Assembly: GCA_002422205.1 (NCBI GenBank)
Contig: DITS01000037.1
Span: 25,065 to 40,858, forward strand
Source of the DNA: Alphaproteobacteria bacterium UBA6178
GTDB lineage: Bacteria > Pseudomonadota > Alphaproteobacteria > Rickettsiales > UBA3002
Direction: 5' to 3'
Length of the DNA: 15,794 bases
Below, one piece after another: positions 1-7,322 of the stretch (position 1 is its first letter; each line of letters starts with the position of its first letter). Under the pieces are notes generated by a model. That model was not told the DNA's origin. It saw only the letters and a program-made list of their open reading frames with translations, and ran no database searches. The position numbers were made by a program, and so were the translations under genes.

Positions 1-321
1 ATGAACATCATGTTGGTCAGCGTGACCGAGCGCACGCGTGAGATCGGCATTCGCATGGCCACCGGTGCGCGGATGCGCGACATCATGCTGCAATTTAATA
101 CCGAAGCGGCGGTGGTGTGCACTTTGGGCGGGGTGCTGGGTGTGGTGATTGGTCTGCTGACCGCCATTGGGTTGCGGTTGTTTGACATTCCCACCCTTAT
201 CACCCCTGTTCCTGCTTTGCTGTCTTTCAGCTGTGCGGTGTCGACGGGGCTGATATTTGGCATTTGGCCAGCTTATAAGGCCGCGCGTCTTGATCCCGTT
301 GTCGCATTGGCGTCAGAATAG
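1..321 (+). CDS. MacB-like ABC transporter permease, C-terminal part (5' end outside window)
   Basis: This is the last 106 codons of a MacB/FtsX-type permease, the inner-membrane half of an ABC exporter working with a periplasmic adaptor and an outer-membrane channel. The frame is open from base 1. The ATG there is internal, because the residues MNIMLVSVTERTREIGIRMA belong to the conserved cytoplasmic stretch after a transmembrane helix in MacB proteins. Two hydrophobic helices follow (about residues 35-60 and 70-90). The protein ends in the typical PAYKAARLDPVVALASE-like tail of the family (compare ARLDPVEAL). The stop is TAG at 319-321. An outer-membrane efflux lipoprotein starts nine bases downstream, supporting a macB-type tripartite efflux operon. 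The substrate (macrolide, peptide, siderophore or other) cannot be told from this fragment. Confidence 0.9.
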   Translation: MNIMLVSVTERTREIGIRMATGARMRDIMLQFNTEAAVVCTLGGVLGVVIGLLTAIGLRLFDIPTLITPVPALLSFSCAVSTGLIFGIWPAYKAARLDPVVALASE

Positions 322-330
322 GAGTATCGC

Positions 331-1668
331 ATGAAATGCTATTATGTTGTTCCTGCGCTTTGGCTTGCAGCTTGTTCGCTCGCGCCGCAAGCGATGGTGC
401 CAACCGAGCGCGTTCCCGATGCGTGGTTGCATGCGTCGGCATCCAACACATCCGCTACTGCCGCGCGTTGGAGCAGTTTTGGCAGCGCGGAATTAGAGCA
501 GCTCATCGCCACGGCCGTGGCCAATAACACCGATCTGGCGGCTGCGCTGGCGCGGATTGAGCAGGCGCGTGCATCGACACGCATCGCTGGATCCGGCCTG
601 TATCCGCAGGTGGGTGCCTCTGGCTCGGCGAGCAGAAGCCACAGTGAAAGCGGCGGGCGTAGTGTGAGCGATTCACGCGGGGACGTCGGGCTTTCGGTGT
701 CGTATGAGCTGGATTTATGGCAGCGCAATCGTAACCTGCTTGATGCGGCGACATGGCAGTTGCTCGCCACCGAACATGACCGCCATGCCCTGCGCCTTTT
801 GGTGTCGTCTGAAGTGGCGCGGCTGTATAGCGGCGTGCTGGCGCTAGATGCAAGGCTGGAGGTGGCACAGCGCAACCTTACCAATGCGGAGGATGTGCTG
901 CGCATCACCGAAATCCGTTACAGTGAAGGCGCGATTTCGGGGCTGGAGCGGGCACAACAGCGCACGTCGGTTGCCAATACGCAGGCCTCTATTGCCGCGT
1001 TGCAAAACCAGCGCGAGCTGTTGTTCAATCAATTGGCGCTGGTCACAGGTGTTGCACCGGTGCAGTTGCAGCTAAGCGAGGAGCGCTCGCTTGATCAGCT
1101 GCAGCTGGGTGATGTGCCGCTTAGCTCGCCATGGGAATTGCTCGAGCGTCGCCCCGACATTGCCGCCGCCGAAGCACGGCTGCGTGCTGCCAATATCAAT
1201 ATTGGCGTGGCGCGTGCTAATGCATTGCCCGGCGTTTCGCTGGGTTTAAGCACGGCGCTGACCGCCAGCCCCGCCAGCACGCTGATGAATCTGGCCGCGT
1301 CCTTTTTTGCCCCTATTTTTCAAGGCGGCGCCCTGCAGGGCGACATTGACCGCAGCGAAGCCGTGCGTGACGAGCAGGTGGCACAGTATCAAAGCGTGCT
1401 GCTTGTGGCCTTTCGTGAGGTGGAGGACGCGCTGAGCAATGACGAGGCCGCTGCCACGCGCCGCGACGCGCTGGCTGTTGCCGCCGAAGAGGCACGCAAA
1501 GCCGACAGCATTGCCCGTGTGCGGTTTGATACAGGCTCGATTGATTTTACCACCTTGCTTTCTACCCAAGCCGCCTTGTTGCAGGCCGAGGACAGTTATC
1601 TCAGCGCCCGCCAAGACCAGCTTGCCGCGCGTATTGACCTGATGCGTGCTTTAGGTGGCGAATTGTAG
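331..1668 (+). CDS. Outer-membrane efflux lipoprotein, NodT/OprM (TolC-like) family
   Basis: A 445-residue outer-membrane channel of the RND/MacAB tripartite efflux type. The start at 331 has a good Shine-Dalgarno (AGGAG, seven bases upstream) and gives a signal peptide ending in a lipobox, LAAC, with Cys15 as the lipidation site. Two repeated OEP domains follow. The first covers about residues 45-235 and the second about 255-440; the latter opens with LLERRPDIAAAEARLRAAN, a hallmark of the NodT/OprM family. Length is usual for the family. It lies nine bases behind the MacB-like permease and is almost certainly co-transcribed with it, forming the exit duct for that pump. The following gene is on the other strand, so the operon ends here. 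The specific substrate is unknown. Confidence 0.93.
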   Translation: MKCYYVVPALWLAACSLAPQAMVPTERVPDAWLHASASNTSATAARWSSFGSAELEQLIATAVANNTDLAAALARIEQARASTRIAGSGLYPQVGASGSASRSHSESGGRSVSDSRGDVGLSVSYELDLWQRNRNLLDAATWQLLATEHDRHALRLLVSSEVARLYSGVLALDARLEVAQRNLTNAEDVLRITEIRYSEGAISGLERAQQRTSVANTQASIAALQNQRELLFNQLALVTGVAPVQLQLSEERSLDQLQLGDVPLSSPWELLERRPDIAAAEARLRAANINIGVARANALPGVSLGLSTALTASPASTLMNLAASFFAPIFQGGALQGDIDRSEAVRDEQVAQYQSVLLVAFREVEDALSNDEAAATRRDALAVAAEEARKADSIARVRFDTGSIDFTTLLSTQAALLQAEDSYLSARQDQLAARIDLMRALGGEL

Positions 1669-1759
1669 GGGTTCGCTAAATTTGCGTAACACCAAATCGG
1701 ATTGGCGCGCACGATACTGCCGTTGGGAGGGCTTTTTAATCCATTTGGATTTGCTTACC

Positions 1760-2305
1760 CTAGGATAGGTCTTTGGGTTGAACCATGACCCAGAAACCAG
1801 GACCCATCGTATCGTGGATTTGTTGCTGCAGGATATCGAAATATATTGTGAGCTTTTCGAGCCACCACTCGCTTGGCTGCTGTATCAGATGTGCATTGCG
1901 TCCATCGGATAAGGTTTTACCTGCAGGCCCTGTATGGATGGAGAAAAAGCCCAGTGAGGTGGTAATATTTGCCAGCTCCTGAATCACATTATCAATCAAC
2001 TCCGGTTCGATATGCTCTAGCACGTCGATACAACAGACTAGCTCAGCTGTTTGTGGTTCGCCATATTCGGGAAAGGCGGGGTCGTATGGGAAATACTCGA
2101 TTGCGCAGATTCCCTCCCTGCTTAAGCCCTTCATGAGGTTTTTTTTGCCCGCGCCATAATCGGATACTGAAGAGATGTTGTGTTCCTTGATAATATCCGC
2201 AATCTGAGGAGCGAAATGCAAAGACGCTACGCCGTAATTGGGATTGAGATGCAATTCTTCCTGCTGCTTGCGGTAATTTTCCGTGATGGTTTTGGCTCTG
2301 GGCAT
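1760..2305 (-). CDS. Small class I SAM-dependent methyltransferase-like protein
   Basis: About 181 residues from the ATG at 2305. The frame could extend upstream to 2371, but the extra 22 residues look non-conserved, and MPRAKTITENYRKQ is a more natural N-terminus. The Rossmann-type SAM-binding signature is visible as SDYGAGKKNL (motif I, DxGxG), followed by IEYFPYDPA and the CCIDVLEHIEPE segment (motif IV with the usual DVLEH). The protein is short and ends soon after the core fold. The target is not recognisable. The gene diverges from two glycosyltransferase genes, and methyltransferases of this kind are often found in glycan clusters, so modification of a surface sugar or nucleotide-sugar is a reasonable inference but not shown. 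No clear terminator is seen in the 91 bases separating its end from the efflux gene. Confidence 0.72.
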   Translation of the reverse strand: MPRAKTITENYRKQQEELHLNPNYGVASLHFAPQIADIIKEHNISSVSDYGAGKKNLMKGLSREGICAIEYFPYDPAFPEYGEPQTAELVCCIDVLEHIEPELIDNVIQELANITTSLGFFSIHTGPAGKTLSDGRNAHLIQQPSEWWLEKLTIYFDILQQQIHDTMGPGFWVMVQPKDLS

Positions 2306-2447
2306 GGAATGCTTCTGATTTATTTTTGTATACAGGATAATATCCAGCAATGAACGCACAGTCCAGACCATTTAAAACGATGGTAAAATGGCTTTCTTTA
2401 TTAACGCTGAGGCGCTAGACCTTTTGAGATGGGTAGCCTGGGGGTGT

Positions 2448-3161
2448 ATGACTGCGATGATTAATAACAAGGATATAATACGGCTGTTTATTGGATATGA
2501 CCCCAAAGAGTCCGTCGCGTATCATGTGCTTGTGCATAGTATTTTGCGACAAGCCAGCCAGCCCATACAAATTACGCCGCTATCGCTTACACATTTAAAA
2601 TCGCTGCTATGGCGTGAGCGCAATCCACTACAATCGACCGAATTTGCGTTTTCACGTTTTTTGACACCCTATTTGTGTGGCTATGACGGATGGGCGATTT
2701 TTATGGATTGTGATATGCTGGTGCGCACCGATATTGCGACGCTGTGGGCTTTGCGTGATGAGCGCTATGCGCTGCAAGTGGCCAAGCATGATTATACCCC
2801 TTCCACCAGTTCGAAATTTCTTGAGCAGCCGCAGACGGTGTATGAGAAGAAAAACTGGTCGAGTGTGATGCTGATGAATACTGCAAAATGCACTGCATTG
2901 ACACCAGATTATGTTAATAGTGCCACCGGATTGGAGCTGCATCGGTTCCGCTGGCTGGAAGATGAATCGTTGATTGGTGATATTCCCTTGTCATGGAATT
3001 TTCTGGTTGGCGAATATGCGCCGGTAGATATTACGGATATTCACAATTTGCATTACACCATTGGCGGGCCTTATTTTGATGCGTATCGTCAGTGTGATTA
3101 TGCAGATGCATGGTTTGCTGAGCGCGAGCTGATGATGCTTGCTAAGCAGGGGGGCAATTAA
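2448..3161 (+). CDS. GT8-like glycosyltransferase
   Basis: A 237-residue cytoplasmic glycosyltransferase-like protein with a GT-A fold. The start at 2448 is chosen because a G-rich ribosome site (GGGGGTG) lies just upstream; ATG at 2388 would add a poorly matching leader, and ATG at 2457 is also possible. The N-terminal strand reads RLFIGYDPKESVAYHVL, followed by the metal-binding DxD motif in AIFMDCDML (Asp87 and Asp89), then KHDYTP, KNWSSVMLMN, LHRFRWLED and LSWNFLVGEY. This series is typical of a bacterial GT8-related family found in glycan clusters. Its stop (TAA) overlaps the ATG of the next gene by one base, so translation of the two is likely coupled. Donor and acceptor sugars cannot be predicted. 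Confidence 0.8.
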   Translation: MTAMINNKDIIRLFIGYDPKESVAYHVLVHSILRQASQPIQITPLSLTHLKSLLWRERNPLQSTEFAFSRFLTPYLCGYDGWAIFMDCDMLVRTDIATLWALRDERYALQVAKHDYTPSTSSKFLEQPQTVYEKKNWSSVMLMNTAKCTALTPDYVNSATGLELHRFRWLEDESLIGDIPLSWNFLVGEYAPVDITDIHNLHYTIGGPYFDAYRQCDYADAWFAERELMMLAKQGGN

Positions 3162-4600
3162 TGTCCGCCGCCGATGCACAGCTAAAGGATGCCGCGAAAG
3201 TCTTTTTAAGAGACACGACGCGCACGGATTTGTTGCAAAATATTATCACGCAAGGATTTGAGCGGCAGCAATTTATCTTTTTGGAAACATTTCTCAATGC
3301 TTTGCTAAAGAAAGTTGGCAAGAATACGGATCTTTATTGGTTGCTTTTTCAGGCGTTGGAGGCACAGAACACCGCGCAGGCACGCATCAAAGCTGCTGGC
3401 TGTCTCAAACAATTATTTCAGATGCCCAATGCCAAAACGCAGGATATGTATGCCAGTATTCTTCCTTATCTGGCGTATTCCGGTAATAAGGCTGACCTGA
3501 ATGTAGCAATTAAACTGCTGAGAGATGGGATAGCGCAGATACCGGACTCGGCAAAGATCAGGCGGGATTTGGCGGAGGCGTTACAGCAAGATAATAGATC
3601 AGACGAGGCCGAGACACTGTTGGATGAGGCGATTGCGCAGCTTGGTGAGCATCCCGATCTGGTGTTTGACCGCAGCCTGTTGGTCCTTAAGCGCTCGCAT
3701 TTGAGAGCAGGGCTTGGTGAGTATGCGCGGCGGTTTGAAGCTGGCGCATTTAAAGACGTTACGCTGGAGGCTCCGTGGCCGCGGTGGCAAGGTGAGCCGC
3801 TGGCAGGTAAATCGATTTATCTATGGGCTGAGCAGGGGGTGGGTGATATCGTGATGTGGGCGGGGTTATTGCCGTATCTGCTTCAGCAAAACTGCAAGAT
3901 AACGCTTGCTATGTATCCCAAAATGCAGGCTTTGATGAAGCGTTCTTTTCCTGACATAGAAGTGGTTGACCGTGTCGATAATGTGGGTGATGCGATGCGT
4001 GAGCGACAGATGGATTATCATGCGCCGATAGGTGATGTCATGGTCTATTGTTTGCCCGAATATACACCGAGCGCGCATCCTGCATTTTTAAAGGCTGATT
4101 CGCAATTGGCGGCAAAACTGCGTCAGCGCTATCTGGAGAAATCAGAGAGCAAGGCTACCCGTTTGATCGGTATCAGCTGGGCGACCGCGGCTAAAACATT
4201 TTCACGGCGTGATATTCCGTTGCCGCTGTTTTGGCGGTTTGCCCATGATGCAGATGTGCAGCTTGTTTCACTGCAATATGATGGCCGCAGTAAAGACCTT
4301 GCCGAATTTACAAAACAAACTGGTGTGACGGTGATACAGGACCATGCGATCGATGCGGTGGAGCATTGCGATGGCTGGGCGGCGCAGATTGCGGCAATGG
4401 ATGAAGTCATCACCATTCAGAATGCGACAGCGCATTTTGCAGGGGCACTGGGAGTTAAAACCACATTGTTGCTGTCGTCTTTTGGTTGCTGGCGCTGGGG
4501 CATGGAAGGTAAAAACCACTGGTATGACAGCGTTGAAATTATACGTCAGAAAAGTGGTGATCCCTGGAAATCTGTTTTAGCGAATTTAGATGCACTTTAG
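3161..4600 (+). CDS. TPR domain protein with GT9-like glycosyltransferase domain
   Basis: A 479-residue protein. The N-terminal half (about residues 1-190) is helical with degenerate tetratricopeptide-like repeats (for example PDSAKIRRDLAEALQQDNRS followed by DEAETLLDEAIAQLGEHPDL). The C-terminal half resembles the heptosyltransferase-like (GT9/GT-B) domain that follows TPRs in many alphaproteobacterial proteins. It has GKSIYLWAEQGVGDIVMWAG near residue 212 (glycine-rich loop), GISWATAAK near 340, and an ATAHFAGALGVKT segment near 425 equivalent to the nucleotide-sugar site DTAVAHLAGALG of the family. The conserved Asp before TA is Asn here, which may weaken catalysis. It overlaps the preceding glycosyltransferase by one base, so both probably act in the same glycan pathway or on the same protein. 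The substrate is unknown. Confidence 0.78.
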   Translation: MSAADAQLKDAAKVFLRDTTRTDLLQNIITQGFERQQFIFLETFLNALLKKVGKNTDLYWLLFQALEAQNTAQARIKAAGCLKQLFQMPNAKTQDMYASILPYLAYSGNKADLNVAIKLLRDGIAQIPDSAKIRRDLAEALQQDNRSDEAETLLDEAIAQLGEHPDLVFDRSLLVLKRSHLRAGLGEYARRFEAGAFKDVTLEAPWPRWQGEPLAGKSIYLWAEQGVGDIVMWAGLLPYLLQQNCKITLAMYPKMQALMKRSFPDIEVVDRVDNVGDAMRERQMDYHAPIGDVMVYCLPEYTPSAHPAFLKADSQLAAKLRQRYLEKSESKATRLIGISWATAAKTFSRRDIPLPLFWRFAHDADVQLVSLQYDGRSKDLAEFTKQTGVTVIQDHAIDAVEHCDGWAAQIAAMDEVITIQNATAHFAGALGVKTTLLLSSFGCWRWGMEGKNHWYDSVEIIRQKSGDPWKSVLANLDAL

Positions 4601-4704
4601 CCGAGCGCAGGGGCGTGATGAGCGCCCGCGTGGGCACGCCGTTGACTATGCCTCATATCGCTTTCTGCCGGTATCTTTGTATGATGATGGCTGCTGTAAT
4701 TGCG

Positions 4705-4803
4705 GATGGCGAAAAGACCATTACGGAGATGGCAAATGACTATAAAGTGTCACGCACCTATATTTCACAAATGCTGAATCTGACGATGTTGGCTCCGGAT
4801 ATC
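4705..4803 (+). pseudogene. Remnant of a serine-recombinase C-terminal helix-turn-helix
   Basis: About 33 codons within a short open frame (4615-4854) resemble the helix-turn-helix near the C-terminus of long alphaproteobacterial recombinases: ITEMANDYKVSRTYISQMLN followed by LTMLAPDI. The same segment occurs at 7575-7670 as ITDIAKQEGRARTYVSRIVN, then LMMLAPDI. At the DNA level the two are clearly diverged, so they come from different relatives and not from a recent duplication. Neither the upstream WRxxLxSG part nor the downstream LPLEW-type tail is recognisable here, so this is a decayed fragment, not a gene. It sits between the glycan operon and the first copy of the 188-bp repeat. Confidence 0.6.
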
Positions 4804-4854
4804 CATCACTTCGCTATCCTGATTATGGAATCGAATGTAATCTTGTGTATCTAG

Positions 4855-5087
4855 ATAAACTTTGAGAGCCTGAGTCATTTTTAATACGACACTAAGTTTG
4901 AGTATTTAATTATTATCGTAACCTCGCAAATTGGCGTTTAGAGAAAATCGGCCATATCTGCCTTAATTACAAGGATTTTCATCTCCGAGTTGGCGTGAGA
5001 GATGTGTCAGTTTCAATCCGGAACGTGGCTGTGACGGCGGGGTTGCCGTTTCTCTGTGTGGGAACTCAGGGGTTCGACCCATGAGGA
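4855..5087. other. Intergenic stretch without recognisable gene
   Basis: AT-rich between about 4855 and 4980, then mixed. It contains no convincing reading frame, no tRNA and no clear terminator. Together with the adjoining repeat it makes a roughly 400-base gene-free zone between the recombinase remnant and the 3' end of the alkB-like gene. It shows no alignable similarity to the corresponding stretch before the second repeat (7779-8144), although both lie between recombinase debris and a repeat copy. Confidence 0.5.
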
Positions 5088-5275
5088 TTGGCTGTGGATG
5101 CACACCATTGCCACATCTGCTCTCACCATTCCCTGATAACAGCCAAAATACAGGGTAATTTGCAATGGTATCAGGGTATTTCCTACAGCAATGGTCATTC
5201 TGTCGCACAAACACATATTTTATCGCGAAAGCCCTGATGCCCTAACAAGGAATTATCAGGGAATGATGACATTAC
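5088..5275 (+). repeat. 188-bp direct repeat, copy 1
   Basis: Identical in length and without gaps to 8145-8332, at a constant offset of 3057 bases. I count seven mismatches in 188, all transitions (A/G or C/T). Four of them cluster just after the first CCCTGAT. The repeat contains CCCTGAT/ATCAGGG words in both orientations: CCCTGAT at 5131-5137, ATCAGGG at 5170-5176, CCCTGAT at 5232-5238 and ATCAGGG at 5255-5261. Its right end lies inside the last codons of the alkB-like gene (…NVIIP then stop), so the repeat covers that gene's 3' end and downstream flank. Conservation this high in non-coding DNA suggests a recent copy, gene conversion, or a functional site such as an attachment site. Confidence 0.92.
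5232..5261 (-). terminator. Possible hairpin at the end of the alkB-like gene
   Basis: CCCTGAT and ATCAGGG form a 7-bp inverted repeat with a 16-base loop that includes the alkB stop codon. On the minus strand it is followed by CTTT and then a mixed sequence, so any T-tract is poor. It may act as a weak terminator for the alkB operon or as a protein-binding site within the repeat. The same structure is at 8289-8318 in copy 2. Confidence 0.35.
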
Positions 5276-5855
5276 GGAAGGTAAGCGCAATACGCCTGCG
5301 CCGCTGAATGGATTGTCCGTTATACTTATCCGTTTTGCGGGCTGCAATGCCATGCTTCCAACGATAACGCGCATCGCCAGATAGAACGAGTAAGCTGCGC
5401 GGCTCAAGTAGCAGTGATTGCTTTTCTTGCGTATCCGCATGGATAAAATCCATCACACAAGGGGAGCCAAGACTGAGTGAGGCAATGGTCTCCTCGAAGC
5501 ACGGCACACAGTCGATATGCGAACTAATACCTTGCCCGGGTAGATATTCATTCACGATGATCTGATCCGGTTTTTGCGCAAAATGGCCTTGCTCCTGCAG
5601 CACATTCCCATAGGGTATTAGCCAACCCGGTATATCCCTCAGCCGCATCGACGCATCCACCCGCCGAGCGGCATAATCATAGCGCCAGCCATAATGCTGT
5701 ACCCGACGCTTCAGATCATTCAGCCATGGTTGCCTATCAATGTCAGCGATTAAACGGGTCTCCTGTTTTGGTGAGATGAAGGCGGGGATATAACGCAGGC
5801 CATTGATGATGGCAGGCGATGATTCTTCTAATGAAAAAAGATTGGCTTGCGCCAT
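5256..5855 (-). CDS. ALKBH8-like AlkB-family Fe(II)/2-oxoglutarate dioxygenase
   Basis: A 199-residue AlkB-fold dioxygenase. It would oxidise a methyl or alkyl group on a nucleobase using Fe(II), oxygen and 2-oxoglutarate. Iron ligands are His113 and Asp115 (SSHIDC) and His168 (RWKHGI). The 2-oxoglutarate arginines sit in the terminal RRRRIALTFR segment (Arg188 and Arg194 in RxxxxxR spacing). The order KPDQIIVNEYLPGQGISSHI, then IASLSLGSPCVMDF, then PRSLLVLSGDARYRWKHGI matches the AlkB domain of ALKBH8 (tRNA wobble-uridine hydroxylase) better than E. coli AlkB, from memory of those sequences. RNA is therefore at least as likely a substrate as damaged DNA. The ATG at 5855 has a GAGGG site inside the last codons of the upstream gene, five bases away, so the two are co-expressed. 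Its 3' end is part of the 188-bp repeat. Confidence 0.88.
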   Translation of the reverse strand: MAQANLFSLEESSPAIINGLRYIPAFISPKQETRLIADIDRQPWLNDLKRRVQHYGWRYDYAARRVDASMRLRDIPGWLIPYGNVLQEQGHFAQKPDQIIVNEYLPGQGISSHIDCVPCFEETIASLSLGSPCVMDFIHADTQEKQSLLLEPRSLLVLSGDARYRWKHGIAARKTDKYNGQSIQRRRRIALTFRNVIIP

Positions 5856-5860
5856 GATGA

Positions 5861-6610
5861 TTACCCTCGCTTAAACACCCACGTAGCAAACGTATCATGA
5901 TGCGTTAATGCATCGCCATCCTGATGGGTCATGGTGTGAGTGTAATCAGGAAAGTCATCCGGATCAAATATATAGACTTCAGGCGGTTGAAATCCAGCAT
6001 TTGCTGCTACAATTCCAAATTGGAATGCCCCGTGATAATGAGGTGTATCAACCGCAGAAATCATCACTGTTCCATTGGCGGCGAGCTGTTTTGAGGCGCT
6101 TTTCAAAAAGTCCCGCACCAATACGAAATTGGGATTATGTCCGCGTATGGGTTCTCTACTCCCCACGTGAGGAAACTGAAAAATGATATGATCAAATACT
6201 TGGCTACCAAAGGAAGTGTCTAGTTTCCAAGCATTCACGCCGTGCAGAACAGTAGCACCAGCCTTGCGCAAAGAAGCCGCATTAGCGAGTGTAAGATCGG
6301 AAAGCTGGCTTTCTATTTCATAGGTAGAGGTTGTGAGCTGGCGCGGATTTATCACTTTTCTTTTACTCAGGCTGAGAGCAAAACTCAAATTTCCTTCTCC
6401 AACCAATAACGCATTCCTGCCAGCAATATGCGCTGTGAAGTCAAACTTTGGCCGCGCCTGTTTCAGAAGGTACAGTAGCTGCTCGTCAATCTGCTTCAGA
6501 TAATGAGCATCATGTATCAGCCCAAGCCCCAAGCTGCGGCTAATGAGCTGCTGATTCATTATTCCTAGATGGCAGATAATTTCATAATAGTCAGACTTCA
6601 GATGTTGCAT
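5861..6610 (-). CDS. BMT5-like (DUF2431) Rossmann-fold RNA methyltransferase
   Basis: A 249-residue protein from the ATG at 6610, chosen because GGAG lies seven bases upstream (an in-frame GTG at 6613 is only four bases from it). The core matches the BMT5-like family, whose yeast member makes N3-methyluridine in 25S rRNA. It has ALLVGEGNLSFALSL (residues 67-81, SAM loop), TSTYEIESQL, then FDHIIFQFPHVG (residues 139-150, family hallmark) and an RGHNPNFVLVRDFLKSA helix. The late part reads FPDYTHTMTHQDGDA, equivalent to the PGYxHRRT tail of the eukaryotic enzymes. An extra helical N-terminus (about 60 residues) has no assigned role. RNA uridine methylation is inferred from family. It stands between a truncated patatin gene and an AlkB-like gene in one transcription unit. 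Confidence 0.82.
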   Translation of the reverse strand: MQHLKSDYYEIICHLGIMNQQLISRSLGLGLIHDAHYLKQIDEQLLYLLKQARPKFDFTAHIAGRNALLVGEGNLSFALSLSKRKVINPRQLTTSTYEIESQLSDLTLANAASLRKAGATVLHGVNAWKLDTSFGSQVFDHIIFQFPHVGSREPIRGHNPNFVLVRDFLKSASKQLAANGTVMISAVDTPHYHGAFQFGIVAANAGFQPPEVYIFDPDDFPDYTHTMTHQDGDALTHHDTFATWVFKRG

Positions 6611-6616
6611 CACATG

Positions 6617-6624
6617 TCTCCTTT
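6617..6624 (-). promoter_or_regulatory. Strong ribosome-binding site of the BMT5-like gene
   Basis: On the minus strand AAAAGGAGA precedes the start region. Its GGAG core is seven bases from the ATG at 6610 and four from the GTG at 6613, which decides the start in favour of 6610. Confidence 0.7.
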
Positions 6625-6628
6625 TATG

Positions 6629-7321
6629 TTATAAAAGCACATCTACCGATTTGCGTTTGGGGTCTGCACCATATCGAAATTGAGCAACTTCCTTATCACT
6701 GTCTAGCCGGATGCCAAGTGTTTGCCGGTTATAAACATACGGGCTGCTATCGGGGTGTTTGGCAAGAAAGGCTGCATTCTCTTCCTCATAATAATTAGTG
6801 GGGCGTGCTGCATAGGACTCGTCTGGGGCGATGTATTTTCGGCGGTCAAACAGTTTGACAGGATAATTGCTCATCACACCGCCATCTACATAGGTGTCAT
6901 CATACTCACCTTGCTTTACCGATGTAAAAAAGAGTGGAATTGACATGCTGATACGCACGGCCTGCATCAGCGGCATATTGGGATGGCGTTCATGCGAAAA
7001 GACTTCGCTGAATCCGGTATTCAGATTGGTGCCATACACATACAAATCAGGAAGCCCCGTTTTCTGAAGGTCCGCGAATGTAGCAAGGCGGCTTCCAAGT
7101 TTTGCTTCAATCAGATCGCCTATCCAATTCTCAAAGAACTCCCCTTTATAGAGACCGAACTTACTGAATACACGTCGGATATCAGCCACAATCCATGAAC
7201 GGTCTTTAAATTTCGCAAAATCTATAGATGAAATAATATCTTTCTGCTCTTCCAGAGTGTAGCCCAATGCGTAGACTAATGCATTGATGGCACCTGCTGA
7301 TGTACCCCCGAGGCCCGAAGA
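6629..7321 (-). pseudogene. Patatin-like phospholipase, truncated at the 5' end
   Basis: About 230 codons of a patatin-like acyl hydrolase. The nucleophile elbow GTSAG is present close to the beginning of what remains, and the catalytic Asp of the DGGVMSNYP motif lies about 138 residues later, so both dyad residues are intact. The N-terminal oxyanion-hole motif (GGGxxG) that should lie some 30 residues before GTSAG is missing. In its place, near 7321, the DNA becomes the antisense of the recombinase remnant, and the frame closes at a TAG at 7379-7381. The only available starts are non-ATG (TTG at 7334-7336). The protein also ends soon after LGIRLDSDKEVAQF, earlier than many relatives, so 3' loss is possible. 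Very AT-rich (19 of 60 bases GC at 7201-7260). Probably inactive; it leads the operon with the methyltransferase and dioxygenase. Confidence 0.8.
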
Positions 7322-7322
7322 T

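Noticed and set aside
2388..2447. Upstream extension of the GT8-like protein to ATG 2388
   Set aside because: The added 20 residues do not fit the family's N-terminus, and the better ribosome site lies before 2448.
4163..4176. FNR-like word TTGAT-CGGT-ATCAG
   Set aside because: One mismatch from the consensus but in the middle of a coding sequence on the same strand, with no gene start nearby; taken as chance.
4609..4627. Hairpin GGGCG…CGCCC just after the TPR-glycosyltransferase gene
   Set aside because: Only a 5-bp stem and no following T-run, so not supported as an intrinsic terminator.
5060..5085. tRNA T-loop-like GGTTCGACCC
   Set aside because: The flanking bases do not form a cloverleaf (no matching T-stem, anticodon arm or acceptor), so no tRNA or tRNA remnant is called.
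5013..5216. Minus-strand frames in repeat copy 1
   Set aside because: Short, overlapping in two frames, and not kept as matching proteins in copy 2 beyond the shared DNA; no sign of coding.
6629..7321. Patatin, methyltransferase and dioxygenase as an anti-phage defence operon
   Set aside because: Patatin effectors occur in CBASS-like systems, but there is no nucleotide cyclase or other sensor here and this patatin lacks its oxyanion motif, so a defence role is not supported.
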